Assembly: GCA_020024615.1 (NCBI GenBank)
Contig: JAHHTP010000002.1
Span: 1 to 64,000, forward strand
Direction of reading: 5' to 3'
DNA length: 64,000 nucleotides
DNA from: Oscillospiraceae bacterium
GTDB lineage: Bacteria > Bacillota > Clostridia > Oscillospirales > Ruminococcaceae
In this document: positions 41,163 through 50,249 of the stretch, piece after piece
Layout: every line of letters begins with the position of its first letter
Numbering within the stretch: position 1 is the stretch's first letter
Made by a program: the position numbers and the translations under genes
Notes under the pieces: model-generated
Database searches by the model: none
What the model was told of the DNA's origin: nothing
The model's input: only the letters and a program-made list of their open reading frames with translations

Positions 41163-43208
41163 TCATACAATCCGTCCAAACTTCTTGTCCAACTCGGTCT
41201 TGGAAATCACCTGAATAATCGGTCTTCCATGCGGACAGTGCCGCACCGTATCATCTTTCAACATCTCTTTGGCTAAATGAATCAACTCATCTGGACGGCT
41301 AAAATCATGCGCCTTGATGGCAGCTTTACACGCCATACTGTGCATCAATTCGTCAATAAACTCCGGTGTAGTATCCTGTTTGTTCATAGCAATCTTCTGC
41401 GCTGTCTCCAAAAGTGGTTCAAACGGTGGAACATCCACTAAAATCGCCGGAACTGCACGGATTAACAGCGTATGACAGCCAAAATCATCAAACGAAAATC
41501 CCATCTTCTCCAAAGCATCCCTTCCAGCAAAAATCATACTGAATTCTTCTGCGGAAGTTGGTGCTGCAACCGGAACCATTAAAAGCTGCGATTCTCCCAG
41601 TTCATGCTGCCGTTTTAAACGATCATAGATGAGTTTCTCGTGGGCTGCATGCTTGTCAAACAGCACCATCTTGTCCCCAGACTCCAATACAACATAAGTG
41701 GCAAACAGCTCCCCAACATACCGGAATTCCTGTTCGGAGATATCATTCTCATTGGGGATTGAAAAATATTGTTCCTCTTTCGGCTGTAAAGCAACTGGTT
41801 CTTCCTGTCTACTTGTTGAAACAACCTGCTGCATTGGTTCTGGATATTCCACGATATCCTGTTTGAAATCCTCATTCTGATGCTGTGATTCCGGTAAAAA
41901 CGGATTATTTCCCGCTATCAATGCAGCAATTTCATCCTCATTTTTCGTTTTCTCAGACATAATCAGAGGGTCTTCTTTATGCAGGGTAACATGCAGTGGT
42001 TTCTTTTGTTTTACAGTCACCGATTTCTCCATCTGTGGCGGTGACGGCGGCGTCTGCAAATTCTCATCCTGTTTTGATACATCGCCAAAAACATTTTGGT
42101 ATTTATGTTCATTTGGTTTGGCAACAGTATTCTGCCGATCAAATTCCACCTGTGTTCCAGTCACTTCGTGTGCTGCCGGCGCAAGCGAAACGGTACGGTT
42201 CATCTGGTTCTGCAAGGCGTCATATCCAAGCAGTGTATTCTTCACTGCAAAATACATCGCGTCATAAACCGCCTTTTCATCCGAAAAGCGGATTTCGATT
42301 TTCGCTGGATGCACATTGACATCCACCATGCTGAATTCCATATCCACATTCAGTACGCAACCCGGAAATTTTCCGACCATGATGGTTCCCTTGTATCCGT
42401 CCTCTAAAGCGGCGGCACAGGTCTTAGATTTGACAAAACGGTTGTTGACATAAAAATGCTGCATACCTCTGGTTGCCCTGCCCGCATCCGGACGGGTAAT
42501 CAGACCTTTGATATGAATTCCATTAAATGCGTAATCCACAGGTATCAGCGCATATGAAAATTCACGCCCGAACACCGCATACACGCTGTCAGACAGTTCG
42601 CCTGCTCCACCTCCTGAAATCTTAACCGTACCATCGGTGATATACCGGAAAGATACTTCCGGATGAGAAAGCATGATTTTCTCCACTACACTGGTTACAG
42701 CCGCTGTTTCCGCACCATCCTTCTTCAAGAATTTCAGGCGTGCTGGTACATTGTAAAACAGATTGCGAATAATTAAAGTCGTACCGTCCGGGCATCCAGT
42801 TTGCTCAAACAACACCTGCTGACCTGCCTTCATGCGCAGAATATTGCCGAATTCCTCATCCTTTGTCTTACTTGACATTTCCACTTCGGAAACGGCGCAG
42901 ATGGAAGCAAGAGCTTCTCCACGGAATCCCAGAGTGGCAATCTGCTGCAAATCTGATTCATCTTTTAATTTGCTGGTCGCATGCCGCAAAAAAGCCACTG
43001 GCATATCATCCCCAGCAATGCCACTGCCGTTATCGGTCACACGAATAAAGGTGCGCCCACCGTTGCGAATTTCCACCGTAATATGATCGGCACCAGCATC
43101 TATGCTGTTTTCCAACACCTCTTTTACAATCGAGGATGGCCGTTCAATCACCTCACCGGCAGCAATCAATTCTGCAACCGATTGATCCAAAACTGCAATT
43201 TTTGCCAT
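41163..43208 (-). CDS. mutL: DNA mismatch repair protein MutL
   Basis: A 681-residue mismatch repair coordinator. The GHKL ATPase domain has ENSIDAGAD, DNGSGI and GFRGEALASI; a Pro/Gln-rich linker follows. The C-terminal dimer domain carries an endonuclease metal-site motif DKHAAHE (about 517), ending IYDR where most have a Glu four residues after, and CPHGRP near the end. It probably nicks DNA, as expected in an organism without MutH. ATG 43208 is chosen since the outer ATG touches the ribosome binding site. It lies 31 bases after mutS. Confidence 0.96.
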   Translation of the reverse strand: MAKIAVLDQSVAELIAAGEVIERPSSIVKEVLENSIDAGADHITVEIRNGGRTFIRVTDNGSGIAGDDMPVAFLRHATSKLKDESDLQQIATLGFRGEALASICAVSEVEMSSKTKDEEFGNILRMKAGQQVLFEQTGCPDGTTLIIRNLFYNVPARLKFLKKDGAETAAVTSVVEKIMLSHPEVSFRYITDGTVKISGGGAGELSDSVYAVFGREFSYALIPVDYAFNGIHIKGLITRPDAGRATRGMQHFYVNNRFVKSKTCAAALEDGYKGTIMVGKFPGCVLNVDMEFSMVDVNVHPAKIEIRFSDEKAVYDAMYFAVKNTLLGYDALQNQMNRTVSLAPAAHEVTGTQVEFDRQNTVAKPNEHKYQNVFGDVSKQDENLQTPPSPPQMEKSVTVKQKKPLHVTLHKEDPLIMSEKTKNEDEIAALIAGNNPFLPESQHQNEDFKQDIVEYPEPMQQVVSTSRQEEPVALQPKEEQYFSIPNENDISEQEFRYVGELFATYVVLESGDKMVLFDKHAAHEKLIYDRLKRQHELGESQLLMVPVAAPTSAEEFSMIFAGRDALEKMGFSFDDFGCHTLLIRAVPAILVDVPPFEPLLETAQKIAMNKQDTTPEFIDELMHSMACKAAIKAHDFSRPDELIHLAKEMLKDDTVRHCPHGRPIIQVISKTELDKKFGRIV

Positions 43209-43239
43209 CTGCATTCCTCTTTCCGTTTATTTTACGCAA

Positions 43240-45870
43240 TCAATTATTTTGCTGGTTGGCAAGTTCTTTCAATTCATAAATTAAATTCAGTGCCGCAATC
43301 GGCGTTAGGCTGTTGACATCCACACCATCCAATCGCTCCACAACTGGATTTTCAACAACCGGCGCAAAGCTGACCTGCATCGGCTCCTCCTGCTCCCCTG
43401 CATGGGTGGCGATCTTTTTGCTGCCATTGTTGGCCGTTTCGATTTCTGTTAATACCTCTTTGGCTCTGCGAATGATCTCATTCGGCACCCCTGCCAATTT
43501 TGCAACCTCAATACCATAACTCTCATCCGCACCACCACGCATGATCTTGCGCAGGAATATGATCTCATCACCGCGTTTTTTGCAGACAATATTATAGTTC
43601 TTTACACCCGTATACAGCTGTTCCAGTTCGGTTAGCTCATGATAATGGGTTGCAAATAATGTCTTGCATCCAAGCTTTCGGTTTTTGATGATGTATTCTA
43701 CCACCGCTCTGGCAATACTCATGCCATCAAAAGTGGAAGTTCCTCTACCGATCTCATCTAAAATAACTAAGCTATTCGGTGTCGCATTCTCCAAAATATG
43801 CGCAACCTCTGTCATTTCCACCATAAAGGTTGACTGACCGGAGGTCAGATCGTCTGATGCGCCAACACGGGTAAACACCTTATCGCAAATCGAAATTCTC
43901 GCATACTGCGCAGGAACAAACGAACCAATCTGCGCCATAATCACAATCAGCGCAATCTGCCGCATATAGGTGGATTTACCTGCCATATTTGGACCGGTAA
44001 TAACCATAACCTTGCTGTCAGTACCGTTTAAGGTGGTATCATTCGGCACAAACATATCACCGTTTAACATCTGTTCAATAACCGGATGTCTGCCATTTTT
44101 GATGGTAATCTCACCGTTGGTTGCAATCTCCGGACGGGTGTAGCGGTTATCTCTTGCCACAATCGCAAGAGAAGATAAGAAGTCCAACTGTGCAATCGCT
44201 GTTGCAGTTGCTTGAACATCTTCTATCTTCTGCGCAATGAAATCACGCAGCTGTTCATAAATTTGCGCTTCAATCGCAAGTGCCTTATCCCTGGCATTTA
44301 AAACTTTGCCCTCAATCACCTTTAATTCCTCAGTGATATAGCGTTCGCCGTTGGTTAAGGTCTGCTTACGGATATAATTTTCCGGCACCAACGAAACATT
44401 ACTTTTGGAAACCTCGATATAATATCCAAACACACGGTTATATCCGATTTTTAAGTTTTTAATGCCGGTCTTTTCCCGTTCCTTGAGCTCCATCTGCTCT
44501 AAGTACTCTTTGGCATGGTTGCAGATATACCGATATTCATCCAGCTGTTTGTCAAATCCATCTTTGATGTAACCGCCATCTTTCATCAATGCAGGTGGGT
44601 CATCTGAAATCGCATTGAAAATAGAATCGGTAATTTCGGTCAGATTTTTCAGTTCATCCATCAGCGATACAAACATCGAAGATTTACCGCGAGATACAAT
44701 CTCTTTCAATTTTGGAACCAGGCTGCATGAAAAACCAAGTGCTTTTAAATCTCTCGGTGTGACCTGACGATATACCACTCGGGTCATCAGACGCTCCATA
44801 TCAAAAAAGCCATTCAACTGCTCTGCCATGTCATCATTAAATCGAAAATCATGTACCAACTCCGCCACTGCTTCCTGACGAGATAGAATATCGGTCACGC
44901 TTAAAAGTGGCTGCTCAATCGCTTTTTTCAGATAGCGTCTGCCCATAACCGTTTTGGTTTTGTCCAACACCCAGAACAAAGTACCGTTTTTCATACGCGT
45001 TCGCATCGACTCTGTTAGTTCCAGATTGCGTCTGGCAGTCAGATCAATGGTCATAAAATATTCGTCCTGATAGTAATGGATACTGACAATGCGGTTGGCT
45101 CCCACACGCTGTGTATAATCAATATAATTAACCAACGCATACAGTGCAATGACAGCAAGTTCCTTGCTTTGCACAATTGGATCAAGCTTGGATAACAGTC
45201 CCTTGGCACGCAGTGCATTTTGCGCCGTTTCAAAATCATTGTCATCATCCACAACAGTACCCACTGCATTGAGTTTAGTCTTTAAGTACTGCCCAACACT
45301 TCCGTAATCCAAGAAATCAGAGTTAAACAGCACCTCACTCGGCGAATACTGCGTGAAAGCGTTAATCATGTCCTCAGCGGTTACACCGGAATCTTTCTGG
45401 GTTAAAAACACCTCTCCGGTCGAAACATCGGCAAAACACAAACCATAAGCATCCTTGTTTACAATAATGCAAGACAGAAAGTTATTGCGATTCTCATCCA
45501 GCATATTTTCCTCGGTAACGGTACCTGGGGTGACAATGCGGATAATATCACGCTTCACTAGTCCCTTTGCCTGACTTGGATCCTCCATCTGTTCACAAAC
45601 TGCAACCTTGTATCCCTTATCAATCAAGCGTTTGATATAGTTATCCGCTGCATGATACGGGATGCCACACATCGGGGCACGCTCTGCAAGTCCGCAGTTT
45701 TTTCCGGTCAAAGTCAGTTCCAATTCTTTGGAAACAATCTTTGCATCATCAAAAAACATCTCATAAAAGTCACCGAGACGATAAAACAGAATATGATCTT
45801 TATGCTGTTCTTTCAGCTGTAAGTAGTGCTGCATCATCGGTGTCAGCTTCTCGGTTTGTGCCATGGGCAT
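43240..45870 (-). CDS. mutS: DNA mismatch repair protein MutS
   Basis: An 876-residue protein that recognises mismatches. The N-terminal mismatch-binding motif is FYRLGDFYEMFFDDA (Phe-x-Glu), followed by connector, lever and clamp domains. The ATPase carries GPNMAGKSTYMRQ and DEIGRGTSTFDG. Two ATG codons at 45870 and 45864 are possible, with GGAGG 4 or 10 bases upstream. An intrinsic terminator (45886-45922) sits just before this ribosome binding site, so mutS and mutL may depend on read-through from miaB-ylbF or on a hidden promoter. Confidence 0.97.
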   Translation of the reverse strand: MPMAQTEKLTPMMQHYLQLKEQHKDHILFYRLGDFYEMFFDDAKIVSKELELTLTGKNCGLAERAPMCGIPYHAADNYIKRLIDKGYKVAVCEQMEDPSQAKGLVKRDIIRIVTPGTVTEENMLDENRNNFLSCIIVNKDAYGLCFADVSTGEVFLTQKDSGVTAEDMINAFTQYSPSEVLFNSDFLDYGSVGQYLKTKLNAVGTVVDDDNDFETAQNALRAKGLLSKLDPIVQSKELAVIALYALVNYIDYTQRVGANRIVSIHYYQDEYFMTIDLTARRNLELTESMRTRMKNGTLFWVLDKTKTVMGRRYLKKAIEQPLLSVTDILSRQEAVAELVHDFRFNDDMAEQLNGFFDMERLMTRVVYRQVTPRDLKALGFSCSLVPKLKEIVSRGKSSMFVSLMDELKNLTEITDSIFNAISDDPPALMKDGGYIKDGFDKQLDEYRYICNHAKEYLEQMELKEREKTGIKNLKIGYNRVFGYYIEVSKSNVSLVPENYIRKQTLTNGERYITEELKVIEGKVLNARDKALAIEAQIYEQLRDFIAQKIEDVQATATAIAQLDFLSSLAIVARDNRYTRPEIATNGEITIKNGRHPVIEQMLNGDMFVPNDTTLNGTDSKVMVITGPNMAGKSTYMRQIALIVIMAQIGSFVPAQYARISICDKVFTRVGASDDLTSGQSTFMVEMTEVAHILENATPNSLVILDEIGRGTSTFDGMSIARAVVEYIIKNRKLGCKTLFATHYHELTELEQLYTGVKNYNIVCKKRGDEIIFLRKIMRGGADESYGIEVAKLAGVPNEIIRRAKEVLTEIETANNGSKKIATHAGEQEEPMQVSFAPVVENPVVERLDGVDVNSLTPIAALNLIYELKELANQQNN

Positions 45871-45885
45871 TTTTCCTCCAGTTCA

Positions 45886-45922
45886 TAAAAAGCTGTAACA
45901 GCAAAATACTGTCACAGCCTTT
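45886..45922 (-). terminator. Terminator/attenuator between ylbF and mutS
   Basis: On the minus strand AAGGCTGTGACAG and CTGTTACAGCTTTT form a stem with one mismatch-like G-U, followed by TTTTTAT. The GGAGG of mutS begins nine bases later. Confidence 0.82.
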
Positions 45923-45970
45923 TCGTTATCATTTTGCCAAAAGAAATTTTCTTTTCATCCAGCTATTCTA

Positions 45971-46375
45971 TTAGTGGCAGCCGCCGCAGCTGGAACAGCT
46001 TCCAGTGCAGGAAGATTCTGTTGGGCAAGTCATCGGATCTTCACCGTTTGCTGCCATCTCAATGATGAAGTTTACCTTCTCAATGATGGAATCGAGGTTG
46101 GTTTTAGCTTCGTTGTAAGCTTCCATGTGTGCGCCGGACATAATGTCGTTGTATAAGTTCTGTAATTTGGTAGTCAAATCAGCAATCTTATCAGTATCGC
46201 GTTCTTCAGCCTGGCTTGCAGCAGAAATCTGCATTTTGGTCAGGTTAAATTCCTGAATCATGTTCTGTAAGGTTTCGTCGTTGTCATTTGCCTCTCTTGC
46301 TGCAACATAAGCTGCATACTCTGGGGTTTCTTGTAAAGCTTTGCCGATTTCTCTTGCAAGTGTAATGATGTCCAT
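45971..46375 (-). CDS. YlbF/YmcA family protein with Cys-rich tail
   Basis: A 134-residue helical protein of the YlbF/YmcA family (MDIITLAREIGKALQETPEYAAYVAAREAND start). In B. subtilis YlbF, YmcA and YaaT form a complex that carries iron-sulfur clusters and speeds RNase Y action and phosphorelay output. Here the C-terminus adds a tail with five cysteines (CPTESSCTGSCSSCGGCH). B. subtilis ymcA also follows the MiaB gene, so the location is conserved. AGGAGA lies about 10 bases before the ATG. Confidence 0.92.
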   Translation of the reverse strand: MDIITLAREIGKALQETPEYAAYVAAREANDNDETLQNMIQEFNLTKMQISAASQAEERDTDKIADLTTKLQNLYNDIMSGAHMEAYNEAKTNLDSIIEKVNFIIEMAANGEDPMTCPTESSCTGSCSSCGGCH

Positions 46376-46399
46376 TTGTTATAGTCTCCTTATAAAAAT

Positions 46400-47794
46400 T
46401 TATTTTCCTGCTGCACCAATGACAAGTTCACCGTCAAGAGCGCAGTTTCTGGCATGTTTAATTTTAACCGTGACAAACTGTCCGATTAATTCTTCCCCTC
46501 CCGGGATATTTACCACCATATTCGTGTCGGTTCGTCCAGTAACGCAGCCATCTTCTTTGGCTTTGGATTCCACCAAAACGCGGTAAGTATTTCCTTCATA
46601 TTTTTTCAAACGTTTAGGTCCAATCTTATTCTGTACATCCAACAATTCACGGAACCATGCAGATTTCTCCTGCGCTGAAATTGGGTCAGGCATGGACGCT
46701 GCAATGGTGCCAACACGCGGAGAATAAATGAATGTATATAGAGAATCGTATTCCACACGCTTGATAAGCTCCAGCGTTCCTTCAAAATCCTTTCTGGTTT
46801 CACCTGGGAATCCCACAATAATATCACTGGTAAAGGAAATATCCGGCATTTTGCTTCTGGCGTAGTCGATCAATTCTAAGTATTGAGTGGTATCATAATG
46901 GCGGTTCATCCGTTTTAAGATTTCATCGCTGCCGCACTGTACTGGAAGATGAAAATGCTTACAGATCTTGTCATGTTTCTGCATCACATCAATCAACTCA
47001 TGCGTTGCATCTTTTGGATGCGAGGTCATGAAACGAATGCGAAAATCACCCGGAATGGTTGCCAGTTTGTCCAACAGCTGTGGAAAGGTGATATTCTCCT
47101 CCAACCCCTTACCATAGGAATTGACATTCTGTCCAAGCAGTGTGATCTCTTTATAGCCCTGATGAACCAATTCGGTGAACTCTTTCACGATGTGTTCACT
47201 CTTACGGCTCTTTTCACGCCCTCTGACATACGGAACGATGCAGTAGGTGCAGAAATTATCACAGCCATACATAATCGGAATCCACGCTTTTAATGTACCC
47301 TCACGCTTAACTGGCAGGTTCTCCGGAATATCGGTTTGCTGTTCGGATAAATCCAGCACCCGTTTGGCATTGGATAACACCTCAAATACCAGTCTTGGAA
47401 ATTCACCCAGCAGATGCGTACCAAAAATCAAATCCACATGTGGATAGCTCTGTTTGATTTTCTGCGCAATATGCTCCTGCTGCACCATACAGCCACAAAT
47501 CGCAATAATCATACCCGGATTTTTCTCTTTATTGTGTTTGAGAGCGCCTAAGTTGCCAAAGACCCTATCCTCTGCATTTTCACGCACGGCGCAGGTATTG
47601 TACAGTACGAAATCAGCGTCATCAGCCGAATCGGTCAGTGTATAGCCCATCTGCAAGGCAAAGCCCTTCATCTTCTCGCCATCACTGACATTCTGCTGGC
47701 AACCATAGGTGCGGATATATGCTCTAGCACCATTTGGATATCTGGCAACAAGCAAATTGGAAATACTTTTTATATATTCTGCATTTTCTGTCAT
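46400..47794 (-). CDS. miaB: tRNA-2-methylthio-N6-dimethylallyladenosine synthase
   Basis: A 464-residue radical SAM methylthiotransferase that converts i6A37 to ms2i6A37, acting after MiaA. The UPF0004 domain has three cluster cysteines (YGCQQNVSD, NTCAVRENA, CGCMVQ). The radical SAM motif is YGCDNFCTYCIVPYVRG, and a TRAM domain lies in the last 70 residues. AAAGGAG precedes the ATG by about 10 bases, with a promoter at 47834-47862. It leads the miaB-ylbF-mutS-mutL-miaA run. Confidence 0.97.
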   Translation of the reverse strand: MTENAEYIKSISNLLVARYPNGARAYIRTYGCQQNVSDGEKMKGFALQMGYTLTDSADDADFVLYNTCAVRENAEDRVFGNLGALKHNKEKNPGMIIAICGCMVQQEHIAQKIKQSYPHVDLIFGTHLLGEFPRLVFEVLSNAKRVLDLSEQQTDIPENLPVKREGTLKAWIPIMYGCDNFCTYCIVPYVRGREKSRKSEHIVKEFTELVHQGYKEITLLGQNVNSYGKGLEENITFPQLLDKLATIPGDFRIRFMTSHPKDATHELIDVMQKHDKICKHFHLPVQCGSDEILKRMNRHYDTTQYLELIDYARSKMPDISFTSDIIVGFPGETRKDFEGTLELIKRVEYDSLYTFIYSPRVGTIAASMPDPISAQEKSAWFRELLDVQNKIGPKRLKKYEGNTYRVLVESKAKEDGCVTGRTDTNMVVNIPGGEELIGQFVTVKIKHARNCALDGELVIGAAGK

Positions 47795-47833
47795 GCGTAT
47801 AATACTCCTTTATCAAAACAGTCATACAAGAGT

Positions 47834-47862
47834 AGTATAGCATAAAAGTGAAAAAAAAACAA
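47834..47862 (-). promoter_or_regulatory. Promoter of miaB
   Basis: On the minus strand TTGTTT (47857-47862) and TATACT (47834-47839) are 17 bases apart. Confidence 0.75.
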
Positions 47863-47870
47863 CCTTTAAT

Positions 47871-48362
47871 TTACTTTTGTACGGGATAAAGCAAAAGTTT
47901 TGTCATATAACCCATTAAAATCTCTGTATCTGTCAGATATGACGGACGGTCAATCGGCAGTTCAAATGGCTCAATTTTGCGCCCATACAGACTTGTCATT
48001 CCCCGCAACAAGGAAATCACAATCCTGTCATCGGTTTTGGATGAGATGGTCAAGCACGCTGCACCGGAAAATCCGCAGGGAAAATAATCTTTCCCATCCG
48101 GTTGAATAGGAAGCGTGTCCGAACAGACAACCGATACCTGTCCTGAAAACTTCAGGCTGCGTTTTTTATGCATAGGAAGGTAAACGCACCGCTGGATATC
48201 AATCACATCTGGTATTCTCTGATGATACACGTAAACACCGTTATGCCTAGTTTGAACCACAATTTTTCCCGATTCAAGCACCGATACCGGATGTTCTGAC
48301 CTAATACAGTCACACAGAAAATCCAGAAACTCCTGCCTGCATGATTCCAGCATGATCCACAT
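47871..48362 (-). CDS. Hypothetical protein
   Basis: A 163-residue protein that I do not recognise. It has no signal peptide or membrane segment, but contains several hydrophobic beta-like stretches (KIVVQTRHNGVYVYHQRI, CVYLPMHKKRSLKFSGQVSVVCSD, RIVISLLRGMTSLYG) and six or more cysteines spread over the chain, suggesting a soluble alpha/beta or beta-barrel protein. The frame is complete. AAGGTGG lies about 11 bases upstream of ATG 48362; ATG 48353 is an alternative. It is flanked by a terminator upstream and the miaB promoter just downstream, so it is a single-gene unit. Confidence 0.75.
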   Translation of the reverse strand: MWIMLESCRQEFLDFLCDCIRSEHPVSVLESGKIVVQTRHNGVYVYHQRIPDVIDIQRCVYLPMHKKRSLKFSGQVSVVCSDTLPIQPDGKDYFPCGFSGAACLTISSKTDDRIVISLLRGMTSLYGRKIEPFELPIDRPSYLTDTEILMGYMTKLLLYPVQK

Positions 48363-48435
48363 TTTTATTAAACCACCTTCCAGTTTCAAGTCTTATACAG
48401 GATAGTATAAACAATATCCCAGACTTTATAACTGG

Positions 48436-48472
48436 AAAAACAAAACAGACAAGTTATAAAACTTGTCTGTCA
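48436..48472 (-). terminator. Intrinsic terminator after the CD1247-type gene
   Basis: On the minus strand AGACAAGTTT and a complementary AACTTGTCT arm form a stem, followed by GTTTTGTTTTT. Confidence 0.85.
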
Positions 48473-48495
48473 ATTCTAAAAAACCGAAAGAAGGA

Positions 48496-48966
48496 TTATT
48501 CCTCTTCGTTTAAGTCAAACTCTAAAAGCTCACTGCAATTCGGACAGTTGGTTTTGCCTTCCATGATGATGCTTTCCGGAAGAATAACGGTGTTGTTGCA
48601 GTTTGGACAGGTAACTTCATACTCGTATTCCTGTTCGGATTCATCAAAATCCTGCTCCTCTGCTTCGTCATCATCCTCGTCGTCTACAAAAGAGTATTCA
48701 TAATCATCGTCGTCGTCATCATCTTCGTCTTCAAAATCATCAACATCGTAGATGATGGACTCAACATCGCCTAAATCTTCATCAATGGTATCTACCAGTT
48801 CTGTGATCTCGTCGCTGAATACAGACAACTCCTCTACAGAATCACTGAGTTCTTCCAGCATATCAATTACTTTTACCAGAATTTTAGCCTCAGCAGTATC
48901 CTTCTTAGCCAGTTCCATGCCCTCGGCAAGACCTTTCAGATATGCAGCCTGTTTACTTAACTCCAT
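48496..48966 (-). CDS. CD1247-type N-terminal domain protein with zinc ribbon
   Basis: A 156-residue protein. The N-terminal helical domain (MELSKQAAYLKGLAEGMEL...VIDMLEELSDSVEEL) matches the CD1247 N-terminal domain of Clostridia. A very acidic middle (Asp/Glu run, about 75-110) follows. The C-terminal zinc ribbon has two CPNC knuckles (TCPNCNNTVILPES and NCPNCSELLEFDL). Function is unknown; the composition suggests a regulator or nucleic acid-associated protein. ATG 48966 is preferred because the outer ATG overlaps the AAAGG ribosome binding site. It follows efp by 78 bases and may be co-transcribed. Confidence 0.88.
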   Translation of the reverse strand: MELSKQAAYLKGLAEGMELAKKDTAEAKILVKVIDMLEELSDSVEELSVFSDEITELVDTIDEDLGDVESIIYDVDDFEDEDDDDDDDYEYSFVDDEDDDEAEEQDFDESEQEYEYEVTCPNCNNTVILPESIIMEGKTNCPNCSELLEFDLNEEE

Positions 48967-49044
48967 TTCGACCATCCTTTCTTCGGATCAAAACGCCATA
49001 AACGTTTTGTACTTGAATTGTTTCGGAAACGATAAGCTTAAAAC

Positions 49045-49602
49045 TTAAGCTCTTTCCATGTACTCACCAGTTCTGGTGTCTACACGGATACGATCACCCT
49101 CGTTGATGAACAGCGGAACACGCAATTCTGCACCAGTCTCAACAGTAGCCGGTTTGGTAACATTGGTAGCAGTATCGCCTTTGATACCCGGCTCAGTATG
49201 AGTGATCTCAAGTTCGATGAATGCCGGCGGCTCTACACCAAATACACTGCCTTTGTAGGACAGAACTTTAACCATGGTATTCTCTTTTACAAATCTGAAG
49301 CTTTCGCCTAATTTATCAGCTTCAATTGGAGTGGTTTCATAGGTTTCCTGATCCATGAAGTAGTACAGTTCATCCTCGTTGTACAGGTATTCCATCTCAC
49401 GTCTTTCAACGAAAGCGGTCGGGAATTTGTCAGTCGGGTTGAAAGTTCTTTCAATTACAGAACCAGAAATTACATTTTTAATTTTGGTACGAACGAAAGC
49501 AGCACCTTTACCCGGTTTAACGTGTAAGAATTCAATGATCTGGAAAACCTGACCATCCATATCAAAAGTTACACCATTTCTAAAATCACCAGCAGTAATC
49601 AT
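49045..49602 (-). CDS. efp: Elongation factor P
   Basis: A 185-residue tRNA-shaped translation factor that relieves stalling at polyproline runs. Three beta-barrel domains are visible, and the tip residue is Lys32 in VKPGKGAAF. The closing segment RVDTRTGEYMERA is typical. It is unmodified or modified by a system not in this window. GGAGG lies about 6 bases before the ATG, and a promoter is at 49712-49740, with a leader of about 100 bases that holds a GCAT/ATGC hairpin. Confidence 0.97.
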   Translation of the reverse strand: MITAGDFRNGVTFDMDGQVFQIIEFLHVKPGKGAAFVRTKIKNVISGSVIERTFNPTDKFPTAFVERREMEYLYNEDELYYFMDQETYETTPIEADKLGESFRFVKENTMVKVLSYKGSVFGVEPPAFIELEITHTEPGIKGDTATNVTKPATVETGAELRVPLFINEGDRIRVDTRTGEYMERA

Positions 49603-49711
49603 ATATATCCTCCAAAATGAAATTTATTCCATTGCCGCAACAAAAATTCTGTGCAACAACTTTAATACAATCTGCATCCGTACAGACCGGAATGCATTAT
49701 GCTACACCTAT

Positions 49712-49740
49712 ATTGTAACCGATTTTGCGTCTGATTGCAA
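49712..49740 (-). promoter_or_regulatory. Promoter of efp
   Basis: On the minus strand TTGCAA (49735-49740) and TACAAT (49712-49717) are 17 bases apart. Confidence 0.72.
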
Positions 49741-49813
49741 GAGTAATTTGGAATTCTTCATGATTTTTTTGCATTTTTCACTGCAAACAGTCAAAAATCC
49801 TCTAAATTATCAG

Positions 49814-50248
49814 TCAAATCAATGGCAGCAGACCCTGGATTGCCAGAAAATAGCTGTATTTTCCAAATCCACTGATCTGGCCCGCACAAACAGCAGCAAT
49901 CACCGAAGTATGCCGAAATGCTTCACGTGCATGAATATTCGACATATGTACTTCAACACATGGGATGCAAATTGATGCAATCGCGTCCCGAATTGCATAG
50001 CTGTAATGGGTATATGCACCTGCGTTTATGACAATACCGGCACAGTCATGCCGCACCTGCTGTAACTTATTGATAATCTCACCTTCAACATTTGACTGGT
50101 AGATTTCACAGTCTAAGCCACAGTTTTTGGCATACTCCATAATCTCTGCATTGATGCTTGCAAATGATTCCTTGCCATAATAGGTTGCTTCCCGCTCTCC
50201 GGTCAGATTGATATTCGGTCCATGAATCACAACTATTTTTTTTGCCAT
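49814..50248 (-). CDS. aroQ: 3-dehydroquinate dehydratase (type II)
   Basis: A 144-residue enzyme of the shikimate pathway forming 3-dehydroshikimate. The N-terminal IHGPNINLTGERE carries active-site Asn12 and Arg19, Tyr24 is in ATYYGK, the INAGAYTHYSYAIRDA block and the VEVHMSNIHARE block (His102) are intact. AGGTGGG lies upstream, overlapping the end of the preceding gene. Other aro genes are not in the window. It appears to be the last gene of the rpsU-yqeG-nfo-aroQ run. Confidence 0.96.
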   Translation of the reverse strand: MAKKIVVIHGPNINLTGEREATYYGKESFASINAEIMEYAKNCGLDCEIYQSNVEGEIINKLQQVRHDCAGIVINAGAYTHYSYAIRDAIASICIPCVEVHMSNIHAREAFRHTSVIAAVCAGQISGFGKYSYFLAIQGLLPLI

Positions 50249-50249
50249 A

